19,765 nt of DNA, taken from the NCBI GenBank assembly GCA_964371365.1, contig CAYJMO010000036.1, positions 1-19,765 of the forward strand, read 5' to 3'. Origin of the DNA: CAYJBH01 sp964371365. GTDB taxonomy: Bacteria; Bacillota; Clostridia; Oscillospirales; Ruminococcaceae. The notes under the pieces were generated by a model. The model made no database searches and had not been told where the DNA came from. It worked only from the letters and a program-made list of their open reading frames with translations. Below, piece after piece: positions 7,331 through 15,532 of the stretch. The stretch's first letter is position 1, and every line of letters begins with the position of its first letter. A program made the translations under genes and the position numbers.

Positions 7331-7357
7331 ATACTATTTATCAATTTATTTTTATTT

Positions 7358-7386
7358 ATTATATTAAAAAAAACGAATTTTGTCAA
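7358..7386 (-). promoter_or_regulatory. Consensus sigma-A promoter of the pyr operon
   Basis: TTGACA (7386-7381) and TATAAT (7363-7358) are separated by exactly 17 bp on the minus strand, a perfect consensus match. Transcription should start near 7351. Such a strong promoter fits control by downstream attenuation rather than by initiation. Confidence 0.92.
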
Positions 7387-7459
7387 GTCTGCCGATCACG
7401 CATTTCTAAAAATCATTGACATTTCTACAAAACTCCCTAACTTCATCCTGTCGGACTGC

Positions 7460-7488
7460 TTTACATTTTTTACATACTGTGTTATTAT
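7460..7488 (+). promoter_or_regulatory. Predicted promoter of glnS
   Basis: TTTACA (7460-7465), a 17-bp spacer and TATTAT (7483-7488). It diverges from the pyr promoter. Transcription would start near 7495, leaving a leader of about 75 nt. Confidence 0.7.
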
Positions 7489-7569
7489 ATATCCGAGCTT
7501 TTATACTTTTTTTCACATCTTTTCAGGATTCATGGACACAATATGTTGTAGAAAGGGACTTTAACAGAC

Positions 7570-9228
7570 ATGGATATCAAATCGAATTTTATTCACGATA
7601 TCGTAGATGAAGATCTGCGGACCGGGAGAGAGGACCGCGTTCAAACTCGTTTTCCACCGGAACCTAACGGTTATCTGCATATAGGATCCGCCAAGGCAAT
7701 ATTTATCAACTGGAGTATTGCAAAAAAATATGGTGGAAAGTTTAATCTTCGTTTTGACGACACCAATCCCGTAAAGGAAGAGGTGGAGTTTGTCGAGTCC
7801 ATCTCACAGGATTTAGAGTGGCTCATCGGTGAAAAACCATCGGGCGGGATATTCTTTGGCTCGGACTATTTTGGTGTTTGCTATGAGTTGGCGGTTGGCC
7901 TTATAAAATCCGGAAAAGCATTTGTGTGCGACTTGACACAGGAGGAGATGCGGGAATACCGAGGAACCTTGACCACCGCCGGAATAGAAAGCCCCTTTAA
8001 AAACCGTACTGTGGAAGAGAATCTTAACCTTTTCGAGCGAATGAAAAACGGTGAATTTGAAGAGGGTGCTTGCACCTTGCGTGCAAAGATTGACATGGCG
8101 TCATCTAATTTTAACATGCGTGACCCGATTCTTTACCGAATATTAAAAGCACACCATCATCGTCAGGGTGACGAGTGGTGTATCTACCCCATGTACGACT
8201 ATGCACACCCCATACAAGACAGCGTTGAAGGGGTGACCCACTCGCTTTGTTCCATCGAGTTTGACAATCATCGTCCTCTGTATGACTGGGTGGTAGAAAA
8301 TTGCAATCTGGAACACATTCCGCACCAGTATGAGTTTGCAAGATTGAACGTGACACATACAATAACGAGTAAACGATACCTGCGTGAACTTGTGGAAAAG
8401 GGCTTTGTTTCGGGATGGGATGATCCGAGAATGCCCACACTGTCGGGCCTGCGTCGTCGCGGATTTACTCCGTCATCCATCCTCTCGTTTGTAGACCTGT
8501 CCGGTGTTGCGCGTGCTACATCTACAGCCGACATCAGATTGTTGGAGCACTGTGTGAGGGAGGAGCTCAACGAGACGGTGGTGCGTCGCGTAGCAATCCT
8601 CGATCCCATCAAGGTGACCATATCAAACTATCCACAGGATAAAGAAGAGACGTTTTTATTGCCGAACAATCCTCAAGACGAAAATGCCGGCAAGAGAGAG
8701 GTTGCATTCTCGCGCGAGATATATATTGATCGAGAAGATTTTGCGGAAGTTCCGCCTCCAAAATATCAACGACTGAAAACCGACAACGAGGTGCGACTTA
8801 TCGGCTCTTACATCATAAAGTTAGAGAAAATGATTAAGGACGACGACGGAAATTTGATCGAATTGGTGTGCACCGCAGACCTTGAAACACGTAACAATAT
8901 GCCTGCCGACGGAAGAAAAGTCCGCGGCACGATACAGTGGTTATCACAAAAACATGCAGTAGAGGCCTCGGTTTATCTGTATGATAAACTGTTCAGCATA
9001 GAAAGTGTCGATGTTTTGCCGGAGGGCGAGAGCTATCTTGATTACATCAACGAGCAATCACTTAGGATTGTGGAAGATGCCAAGTTAGAACAGCAAACAT
9101 CTCATGACCCTATCGGAACACGAATGCAGTTCGTACGAATAGGCTATTTCATAAAAGAGAGTGAAAACCGCTACAACAGAATTGTCTCCTTGAAAGACAG
9201 CTTTTCAAAAAGTTTGAGGCAGGTATAG
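7570..9228 (+). CDS. glnS: Glutaminyl-tRNA synthetase
   Basis: This is a class I aminoacyl-tRNA synthetase of 552 residues that charges tRNA-Gln. The N-terminus reads RFPPEPNGYLHIGSAKAI (28-45), with HIGH-type HIGS at 37-40, and RFDDTNP at 61-67. The glutamine-specific segment around HPIQDSVEGVTHSLCSIEF (213-231) and the KMSKS-type TSKRY (266-270) point to GlnRS rather than GluRS. The C-terminal half is the usual anticodon-binding beta-barrel region. The ATG has AAAGGG about 12 nt upstream. Many Firmicutes lack GlnRS and use GatCAB transamidation instead, so its presence beside glutamate and glutamine genes is worth noting. No clear T-run terminator follows directly. Confidence 0.96.
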   Translation: MDIKSNFIHDIVDEDLRTGREDRVQTRFPPEPNGYLHIGSAKAIFINWSIAKKYGGKFNLRFDDTNPVKEEVEFVESISQDLEWLIGEKPSGGIFFGSDYFGVCYELAVGLIKSGKAFVCDLTQEEMREYRGTLTTAGIESPFKNRTVEENLNLFERMKNGEFEEGACTLRAKIDMASSNFNMRDPILYRILKAHHHRQGDEWCIYPMYDYAHPIQDSVEGVTHSLCSIEFDNHRPLYDWVVENCNLEHIPHQYEFARLNVTHTITSKRYLRELVEKGFVSGWDDPRMPTLSGLRRRGFTPSSILSFVDLSGVARATSTADIRLLEHCVREELNETVVRRVAILDPIKVTISNYPQDKEETFLLPNNPQDENAGKREVAFSREIYIDREDFAEVPPPKYQRLKTDNEVRLIGSYIIKLEKMIKDDDGNLIELVCTADLETRNNMPADGRKVRGTIQWLSQKHAVEASVYLYDKLFSIESVDVLPEGESYLDYINEQSLRIVEDAKLEQQTSHDPIGTRMQFVRIGYFIKESENRYNRIVSLKDSFSKSLRQV

Positions 9229-9246
9229 TTTGACAATATAGTCAAA
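9229..9246 (+). repeat. Small perfect inverted repeat after glnS
   Basis: TTTGAC and GTCAAA flank the 6-nt loop AATATA, beginning immediately after the glnS stop. Its 3' half can alternatively pair with 9305-9316 in the larger structure. Confidence 0.6.
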
Positions 9247-9316
9247 TCGCTTGTATATGCATAAAAAGGTATGTTGCGAACGGAGTTATAATGCGACATA
9301 CCTTGATTGACTATAT
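9236..9316 (+). other. Long imperfect stem-loop in the glnS-gltB intergenic region
   Basis: The outer arms 9236-9248 and 9305-9316 pair over 12 bp with one bulge. The inner arms 9266-9278 and 9292-9304 pair over 13 positions (9 bp of uninterrupted Watson-Crick pairs, then two G-U and two G-C pairs), with a 13-nt loop and one unpaired 17-nt segment on the left. An 8-T run starts only at 9329, too far away for a standard terminator. It may be a structured RNA element, a small intergenic repeat or a non-standard 3' end for glnS. The remainder of 9229-9487 holds the gltB promoter and leader. Confidence 0.5.
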
Positions 9317-9355
9317 ATGCCACGATAATTTTTTTTATTAAATTTCTCAAAAGTA

Positions 9356-9384
9356 TTGTAAGTTAGAAACATCTATGTTATAAT
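9356..9384 (+). promoter_or_regulatory. Predicted promoter of gltBD
   Basis: TTGTAA (9356-9361), a 17-bp spacer and a perfect TATAAT (9379-9384). Transcription would begin near 9391, giving a leader of about 97 nt. Confidence 0.75.
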
Positions 9385-9403
9385 AACAAAAATTAAATAG
9401 CGA

Positions 9404-9419
9404 TTGACAATGGAGTCAT
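9404..9419 (+). promoter_or_regulatory. Candidate ANTAR-type antiterminator hairpin in the gltB leader
   Basis: TGAC/GTCA (9405-9408 and 9415-9418) closes the hexaloop AATGGA, which has A at position 1 and G at position 4, the loop pattern known for ANTAR targets. Its 3' half (9413-9418) is also the start of the 5' arm of the terminator, so the two structures exclude each other. ANTAR targets normally have two such hairpins; I do not see a convincing first one after the predicted transcription start, and this stem is only 4 bp. Confidence 0.4.
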
Positions 9420-9473
9420 GAACGTAATGCATTATTGTAATGTATTTATTTGCGTTCGGACTCTTATTTTTTT
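9413..9473 (+). terminator. Intrinsic terminator (attenuator) in the gltB leader
   Basis: GAGTC and GAACG (9413-9417, 9420-9424) pair with CGTTC and GACTC (9453-9457, 9459-9463), with a small internal loop and further A-T/G-U pairs inside. TTATTTTTTT (9464-9473) follows directly. It lies between the promoter and the gltB ribosome site (GGAGG 9474-9478), so gltBD must be controlled by readthrough. A 22-codon reading frame (9418-9486) spans the same hairpin. Confidence 0.75.
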
Positions 9474-9486
9474 GGAGGTTATATAA
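9418..9486 (+). CDS. Possible 22-codon leader peptide upstream of gltB
   Basis: An ATG at 9418 opens a 22-codon frame ending in TAA at 9484-9486, one base before the gltB ATG. A second in-frame ATG is at 9427. The only ribosome-site-like sequence, GGAG at 9412-9415, is too close to the first ATG (2 nt) and fairly far from the second (11 nt). The frame runs through both arms of the terminator, so its translation could affect termination. It may also be fortuitous. Confidence 0.25.
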   Translation: MNVMHYCNVFICVRTLIFLEVI

Positions 9487-9487
9487 T

Positions 9488-12400
9488 ATGACAAACACGC
9501 TTTATGATAAAAGGTTTGAACACGACGCCTGCGGTATAGGTGCTGTGGTATCAATTGATGGGCAAAAAAGTCATGAGGTTGTTTCAAACGCTCTATCCAT
9601 TGTAGAGAAGTTAGAGCACAGGGCAGGTCAGGATGCTCTCGGTGAAACCGGTGACGGGGTTGGTATATTAGTCCAGATTTCACACAGGTTTTTCTCAGGA
9701 CTTGATCTGGGGTTTGATATCGGCGCTGAACGTGACTATGGTATCGGGATGTTTTTCCTGCCCACCAACCCTCAAAAAAGGAAGCAGGAAAAAAAGATGT
9801 TTGAGATCATTGCCCAAAAAGAGGGGGTGATGGTTTTAGGGTGGCGTGCAGTTCCCACCGATCCGGGTGTGCTCGGCATCCGTGCTGTAGAGAAGATGCC
9901 ATGTATAGAGCAATGTTTTATCAAAAGACCTCAAAACCTAAAACAGGGGGTTGATTTCGACCGCAGGCTTTATATAATTCGTCGTGAGTTTGAGCACAGT
10001 TCAAAAAACAGCTATATACCAAGCCTTTCTTCGCGTACAATAGTATATAAAGGAATGTTTTTGGTAGGACAACTACGAAAATTTTATCTTGATTTACAAG
10101 ACAATTCTTATATAAGCTCCATCGCCATGGTGCACTCGAGATTTTCCACCAACACTAACCCGAGCTGGGAGAGGGCGCACCCGAACAGGGTAATTCTTCA
10201 CAACGGCGAGATTAACACAATAAGAGGCAACGCCGATCGCATGTTGGCAAGAGAGGAAACTCTTTTTTCTAACATTATGGGCGATGAAATGAGCAAGGTT
10301 TTGCCGATAATTGATTGTGAGGGCTCCGACTCGGCAATGCTTGACAACACACTTGAATTTCTATACATGAATGGTGTCGATCTTCCGCTTGCCGTTATGA
10401 TGGCGATACCGGAACCCTGGAAAAACGACCCCTATATGGATAGAAATAAAAAGGATTTTTATCACTACTATGCTACCATGATGGAACCGTGGGACGGGCC
10501 TGCCGCAATTCTCTTCTCGGATGGTGATATAATGGGCGCCGTGTTAGATAGGAACGGTCTGCGACCCTCAAGATACTATATCACAAAAGATAACATGCTC
10601 ATACTATCCTCCGAGGTGGGAGTGTTGGACATCCCCGCCGAGAACATTGTCAACAAATCCCGACTTCAACCCGGAAAAATGTTGCTTGTTGATACGGTGA
10701 ACAAAAAGGTCGTGTCTGATGAGGAGCTGAAAAGCACCTATGCAAAGCAAAAACCCTACGGCGAGTGGATAGATAGAAATCTTATCTCGCTAAAAGATTT
10801 AGAGCTGCCGAATAAAAAAGTATCCGTGTATGACAAGGCGTTTCGCGAGAAATTGTACAAGGTTTTCGGCTATACCTATGAGGATGTAAAGCAGGTTATT
10901 CTGCCTATGGCAAAAAGCGGCATCGAGGCAACGGCGTCGATGGGAACGGATATACCGCTTGCCGTGTTGTCGGAAAAACATCAGCCGCTTTTCCGGTATT
11001 TTAAACAGATGTTCGCACAGGTGACAAACCCACCTATAGACTCGCTTCGGGAGGAGATTGTTACCGACACGACGGTCTATCTCGGCTCCGACGGCAATCT
11101 TCTCAGCGAGAGTGCCGAAAACTGCAGGGTGCTTGAAATTCAAAACCCTATCCTTTCCGGCACCGATTTGATCAAGATAAAGAACCTAAACGGCAAAGGT
11201 TTTAAGACCGACACGGTGTCGATATGCTACTACAAAAACACGTCACTTGAACAGGCGATAGAAGATCTTTTTGTCAACTGTGACAGGGCATACAAAAAGG
11301 GAGCTAATATCATCATCCTGTCCGACAGGGGGATAGACGAAAATCATGTTGCAATCCCCTCACTGCTTGCAGTTTCGGCAATGGAGCAATATTTAATAAG
11401 AACAAAAAAACGCACAGCAGTCTCAATAGTTTTAGAGAGCGCCGAACCGCGTGATGTTCATCAATTTGCCACCCTGCTCGGCTATGGCGCACGTGCAATA
11501 AACCCCTATCTGGCACATGAGTGTATCGAGGAACTGATCGAGGAGAAGGTTTTAGACAAAGACCCTTACACCGCAATACAGGACTATAACCACGCCGTGC
11601 TCCACGGAATTGTAAAGGTGTCGGCAAAGATGGGTATTTCGGTATTGCAATCCTATCAATCGGCACAGATATTTGAAGCTGTCGGTATCGACAAACAGGT
11701 CATCGAAAAATATTTTACCAACACCGTCTCTCGAGTTGAGGGAATAGGTCTCTCGGAGATTGAGGAGGGTATTGAGTTCAAGCATTCAAGCGCCTTTGAT
11801 CCCTTAGAGCTCGGGGTGGATAACACCCTGGACAGCACCGGGTTTTTAAGACTTCGCACCGGTGACGACAAGGAGGATCACCTTTATAACCCTGCCACCA
11901 TAATTGCTTTACAGCAGGCGGTGCAAGGCGGTGACTACCGTCGTTTTAAAGAATATACTGCCATGGTCGATGATGAGCACAAGCCGCACACACTTCGCGG
12001 TCTTCTCGCCTTTAATTTTGACAAGGCAACTCCGATATCGATAGACGAAGTCGAGCCGGTTGACGAGATTGTCAAACGGTTTAAAACCGGCGCAATGTCT
12101 TACGGTTCAATCTCTAAAGAAGCCCACGAATGTATGGCGGTTGCGATGAATCGCCTCGGCGGAAAATCAAATTCCGGCGAGGGTGGTGAGGAGCCGACAC
12201 GTCTTGGGACGGAAAAAAACAGTGCTATAAAACAGGTTGCCTCCGGTCGTTTCGGAGTCACATCGGAGTATCTGCTGTCCGCAAGGGAGATACAAATCAA
12301 GATGGCACAGGGCGCAAAACCCGGCGAGGGAGGACACCTGCCCGGTGCAAAGGTCTACCCATGGGTAGCTAAAACAAGACATTCCACCCCCGGAGTGTCG

Positions 12401-13999
12401 CTTATATCACCGCCACCTCACCACGATATCTATTCCATTGAGGATTTGGCACAGTTGATTTATGACCTTAAAAACGCCAACCGCAACGCAAGAATTTCGG
12501 TAAAACTCGTCTCGGAAGCCGGTGTCGGCACCATAGCCGCAGGTGTTGCAAAGGCGGGTGCCTCGGTAATACTTATCTCGGGTTACGACGGTGGAACGGG
12601 CGCCGCACCGCTTAGCTCTATTTTAGATGCCGGACTGCCGTGGGAACTCGGTGTAGCCGAGACGCACCAGACACTTATACAAAACGGACTGCGCTCACGT
12701 GTGATAATAGAGGCCGATGGCAAACTAATGAGCGGACGTGATGTCGCGATTGCCGCGATACTCGGTGCCGAAGAGTTCGGTTTTGCCACCGCGCCGCTTG
12801 TGGCTATGGGATGTATGATGATGAGGGTGTGCAACCTCGACACATGTCCTGTCGGTATTGCCACCCAGAACGAATGTCTCAGGAAACGATTTAAGGGCAG
12901 GCCGGAGTATGTAGAGAATTTTATGAGGTTTATTGCCGAAGAACTGCGCGAAATTATGGGAAGGCTTGGTGTGAGGACTCTCGATGAGCTTATCGGCAGA
13001 ACCGACCTTATAAAGGAAAAGGATAAAAAGGTTACACGACGTGCCGAGCTTGTAGACATGAATAGGATTATCTCCACCAAATATGCGGATCACGCACAGC
13101 GACTTCATAATCCGAATGATAACTTTGATTTCAAGCTATCCGAGACGGTGGACGAGTCGACATTGCTAAAAAGCTTTAAAAACGCTATCGAAAGCGGCAC
13201 TTCTCATGCCGAGAGCGTTAGACTCTCCAGCATAAACAGGACAGTGGGGACCATCCTCGGCTCTGAGATAACGCAAAAGCACGGTGGCACGCTCGCTGAC
13301 GACACATATACACTCAACTGCGTTGGCGGTGTGGGGCAATCGTTCGGAGCGTTTATCCCCAAAGGGCTTACCATGCGGTTGGAGGGGGATGCGAACGACT
13401 ATCTCGGAAAAGGTCTCTCGGGCGGAAAAATTGTTGTTTTTCCTCCACAAAAAAGTAGCTTTACGGCAGAGGATAACATTATAGTCGGCAACGTTGCCTT
13501 TTATGGTGCAACCTCGGGAGAGAGTTATATAAACGGCATTGCGGGAGAGCGATTTATGGTGCGCAACTCCGGCTGTGTGTGTGTAGTCGAGGGATGTGGC
13601 GATCACGGTCTTGAATACATGACCGGCGGAAAGGCAGTTATACTCGGTGAAACCGGCAAAAACTTTGCCGCAGGAATGAGCGGCGGAATTGCATATGTGC
13701 TGGACGAAAAACGTGAGCTATATCTAAAGCTTAACAAGGAATTTGTTAGCATGGAAGAGATCGTCGATCGACAGGATAAAGCCGAGCTGAAAACTCTTAT
13801 AGAAAAGCATTACAGTGAAACGTCCTCTGCGTTAGCCAAAAGGATTTTAGATAACTTTGAAGAGTATCTGCCAAGCTTTAAAAAGATTGTGCCAAACAGG
13901 TATATGGAGATGTTAAAGCTGATAGATGACTTTAAGAAAAAAGGTTCATCACAGGAAGAGGCGGTCATGCAAGCATTTACAGCCTCGCTTGCACAATAG
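9488..13999 (+). CDS. gltB: Glutamate synthase large subunit GltB
   Basis: GltB is the large subunit of NADPH-type glutamate synthase, which converts glutamine and 2-oxoglutarate to two glutamates. It has 1503 residues, the normal length. The class II amidotransferase domain begins at Cys15 after a short propeptide (EHDACGIGAV), and the processed Cys is the nucleophile. The central domain, the FMN-binding synthase domain (GGTGAAP region) and the C-terminal GXGXG domain follow. The [3Fe-4S] cysteines are Cys1109, Cys1115 and Cys1120 (CMMMRVCNLDTC). The start at 9488 is set by GGAGG 9 nt upstream and by the propeptide length. The frame is open back to 9440, but that lies inside the leader terminator. 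gltD follows after 20 nt. Confidence 0.97.
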   Translation: MTNTLYDKRFEHDACGIGAVVSIDGQKSHEVVSNALSIVEKLEHRAGQDALGETGDGVGILVQISHRFFSGLDLGFDIGAERDYGIGMFFLPTNPQKRKQEKKMFEIIAQKEGVMVLGWRAVPTDPGVLGIRAVEKMPCIEQCFIKRPQNLKQGVDFDRRLYIIRREFEHSSKNSYIPSLSSRTIVYKGMFLVGQLRKFYLDLQDNSYISSIAMVHSRFSTNTNPSWERAHPNRVILHNGEINTIRGNADRMLAREETLFSNIMGDEMSKVLPIIDCEGSDSAMLDNTLEFLYMNGVDLPLAVMMAIPEPWKNDPYMDRNKKDFYHYYATMMEPWDGPAAILFSDGDIMGAVLDRNGLRPSRYYITKDNMLILSSEVGVLDIPAENIVNKSRLQPGKMLLVDTVNKKVVSDEELKSTYAKQKPYGEWIDRNLISLKDLELPNKKVSVYDKAFREKLYKVFGYTYEDVKQVILPMAKSGIEATASMGTDIPLAVLSEKHQPLFRYFKQMFAQVTNPPIDSLREEIVTDTTVYLGSDGNLLSESAENCRVLEIQNPILSGTDLIKIKNLNGKGFKTDTVSICYYKNTSLEQAIEDLFVNCDRAYKKGANIIILSDRGIDENHVAIPSLLAVSAMEQYLIRTKKRTAVSIVLESAEPRDVHQFATLLGYGARAINPYLAHECIEELIEEKVLDKDPYTAIQDYNHAVLHGIVKVSAKMGISVLQSYQSAQIFEAVGIDKQVIEKYFTNTVSRVEGIGLSEIEEGIEFKHSSAFDPLELGVDNTLDSTGFLRLRTGDDKEDHLYNPATIIALQQAVQGGDYRRFKEYTAMVDDEHKPHTLRGLLAFNFDKATPISIDEVEPVDEIVKRFKTGAMSYGSISKEAHECMAVAMNRLGGKSNSGEGGEEPTRLGTEKNSAIKQVASGRFGVTSEYLLSAREIQIKMAQGAKPGEGGHLPGAKVYPWVAKTRHSTPGVSLISPPPHHDIYSIEDLAQLIYDLKNANRNARISVKLVSEAGVGTIAAGVAKAGASVILISGYDGGTGAAPLSSILDAGLPWELGVAETHQTLIQNGLRSRVIIEADGKLMSGRDVAIAAILGAEEFGFATAPLVAMGCMMMRVCNLDTCPVGIATQNECLRKRFKGRPEYVENFMRFIAEELREIMGRLGVRTLDELIGRTDLIKEKDKKVTRRAELVDMNRIISTKYADHAQRLHNPNDNFDFKLSETVDESTLLKSFKNAIESGTSHAESVRLSSINRTVGTILGSEITQKHGGTLADDTYTLNCVGGVGQSFGAFIPKGLTMRLEGDANDYLGKGLSGGKIVVFPPQKSSFTAEDNIIVGNVAFYGATSGESYINGIAGERFMVRNSGCVCVVEGCGDHGLEYMTGGKAVILGETGKNFAAGMSGGIAYVLDEKRELYLKLNKEFVSMEEIVDRQDKAELKTLIEKHYSETSSALAKRILDNFEEYLPSFKKIVPNRYMEMLKLIDDFKKKGSSQEEAVMQAFTASLAQ

Positions 14000-14019
14000 A
14001 CAGAAAAGGAGTTTATTCT

Positions 14020-15459
14020 ATGGGAAAGCCAACCGGTTTTTTAGAATATGAGAGGAACGGCAATGTTCGTATCTCGGTTAGCGAGCGGATAAAAAACTAT
14101 GACGAATTTTATAACATAAACTCGGTGGAGGAACGTAAAAAACAAGGCGCGAGGTGTATGAACTGCGGCGTTCCTTTTTGCGGTTCTGCTTTGCCGCTTG
14201 CCGGCATGGTGACCGGTTGCCCGCTGAATAACCTCATACCGGAGTGGAACGACGAGATATATAACGGCAGGTTTTCTCACGGACTATCGAGGCTGCTGAA
14301 AACGAGCTGTTTCCCCGAGTTTACCGGTAGAGTATGTCCGGCACTGTGTGAAAAGGCATGCATAAACGGTATGGATAGCACCGGCGATGCAGTTACCATC
14401 CGTGACAACGAACTTTTTTTAATAGAACAGGGCTTTGCAAACGGGGACATGTTGCCGGACCCACCGTCGGTACGAAGTGATAAAAAAGTGGCGATAATCG
14501 GTTCCGGACCTGCCGGACTTGCGGTTGCACAGCGACTTAACAGACGTGGTCACAACGTGAGCGTCTTTGAGCGTGACGACAGGTTTGGCGGTCTGTTGAT
14601 GTACGGTATACCCAACATGAAGTTAGACAAAAAAATTATTGACCGTCGAATTGAGCTAATGAAGGCGGAGGGTATAGCATTTATTCCCAACTCCGATTTC
14701 GGAAAAAACCTTAAGCTCAATAAGTTGCAAAAAGAATTTGATGCAGTCATCCTTTGTTGTGGCGCAAAAAAAGCCCGTGACCTCTCGATAAAAAACAGAA
14801 ATGTGAACGGTGTTCATTTTGCGGTGGATTTTTTAACAAGCACAACAAAAAGTCTTATTGATAGCAATCTTGCCGACAAAAAGTATATCGATGCCAACGG
14901 AAAAAATGTAATAGTTCTCGGTGGTGGCGACACCGGCAACGACTGTGTCGGCACAGCAGTCAGGCACGGTGCAAGATCGGTGGTGCAGATTGAAATGATG
15001 CCCAAAGCACCTGATGAACGTCTTGAATCCAACCCATGGCCGCAGTGGCCAAAGGTTTGTTTAACAGACTATGGTCAGCAGGAGGCGATAGAGGTTTTCG
15101 GCAACGACCCACGGATATATCAGACCACAATAAAGGAGATAATCGAAAAGGATAACAGCATTGTAGGAGTTATAACAATCGGTGTCGAGTTTAAAGACGG
15201 AAAACTTTGTGAGGTGGATGGCACACAGCAAACGTACGATGCCGACCTGCTGTTGATAGCCGCCGGATTTGTGGGACATGAGGAATATTCATCCAAGGGT
15301 GTTGTGATGCCGGATAGACTTAGCACTTCATACAAAACGGACATAGACGGTGTGTTTGCCTGTGGAGATATGAAAAGGGGACAGTCACTTGTTGTGTGGG
15401 CGGTTGCGGATGGAATAAAATGCGCAAAAGAGGTGGATGTATATCTATCAGAGTTTTAA
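14020..15459 (+). CDS. gltD: Glutamate synthase small subunit GltD
   Basis: GltD is the FAD/NADPH subunit (beta) that supplies electrons to GltB. It has 479 residues. N-terminal Fe-S cysteines are Cys46, Cys49, Cys54 and Cys67 (in CMNCGVPFC and GCPLNNLIPEWN), with a second set near Cys97, Cys106, Cys110 and Cys114. The FAD-binding GSGPAG is at 161-166, and a second dinucleotide fold VLGGGDTGND, for NADPH, is near residue 300. The C-terminal FACGDM motif is present. It has AAAGGAG 8 nt before the ATG and is cotranscribed with gltB. Confidence 0.97.
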   Translation: MGKPTGFLEYERNGNVRISVSERIKNYDEFYNINSVEERKKQGARCMNCGVPFCGSALPLAGMVTGCPLNNLIPEWNDEIYNGRFSHGLSRLLKTSCFPEFTGRVCPALCEKACINGMDSTGDAVTIRDNELFLIEQGFANGDMLPDPPSVRSDKKVAIIGSGPAGLAVAQRLNRRGHNVSVFERDDRFGGLLMYGIPNMKLDKKIIDRRIELMKAEGIAFIPNSDFGKNLKLNKLQKEFDAVILCCGAKKARDLSIKNRNVNGVHFAVDFLTSTTKSLIDSNLADKKYIDANGKNVIVLGGGDTGNDCVGTAVRHGARSVVQIEMMPKAPDERLESNPWPQWPKVCLTDYGQQEAIEVFGNDPRIYQTTIKEIIEKDNSIVGVITIGVEFKDGKLCEVDGTQQTYDADLLLIAAGFVGHEEYSSKGVVMPDRLSTSYKTDIDGVFACGDMKRGQSLVVWAVADGIKCAKEVDVYLSEF

Positions 15460-15467
15460 GAAAATAT

Positions 15468-15496
15468 TTGAAATTTAATTAAAAAGATGGTAAAAT
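15468..15496 (+). promoter_or_regulatory. Predicted promoter of purA and downstream genes
   Basis: TTGAAA (15468-15473), 17-bp spacer, TAAAAT (15491-15496), in the short gap between gltD and purA. Transcription would start near 15503. No riboswitch or terminator is visible in the leader. Confidence 0.7.
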
Positions 15497-15532
15497 AGAA
15501 GAATATATATTTATTCATGAAAGGAAGTTAAG

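Noticed and set aside
7258..7351. PyrR-binding loop in the pyr leader
   Set aside because: No match to the conserved PyrR anti-antiterminator motif, and the leader is too short for the usual three-structure arrangement.
5992..7386. pyrC starting at the ATG at 7386 (464 residues)
   Set aside because: That ATG overlaps the -35 box of a perfect promoter whose transcript starts near 7351, and the extra residues do not match dihydroorotase.
7401..7432. Direct repeat of CATTTCTA in the divergent promoter region, and a TTGACA at 7416
   Set aside because: Only two short copies; the TTGACA has no -10 at a workable distance. Could be an operator but is not supported.
9440..9487. N-terminal extension of GltB from the ATG at 9440, which would look like a hydrophobic leader
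   Set aside because: It lies in the terminator loop and T-run, has no ribosome site, and would displace the catalytic Cys from its normal short propeptide position.
12060..12075. TTGAC-N6-GTCAA in gltB as another regulatory hairpin
   Set aside because: Single copy deep in coding sequence, and its spacing and loop differ from both the pyr motif and the A1/G4 loop.
12583..13108. Long antisense open frames opposite gltB
   Set aside because: Shadows of a strongly supported gene on the other strand, with no ribosome sites or recognisable domains.
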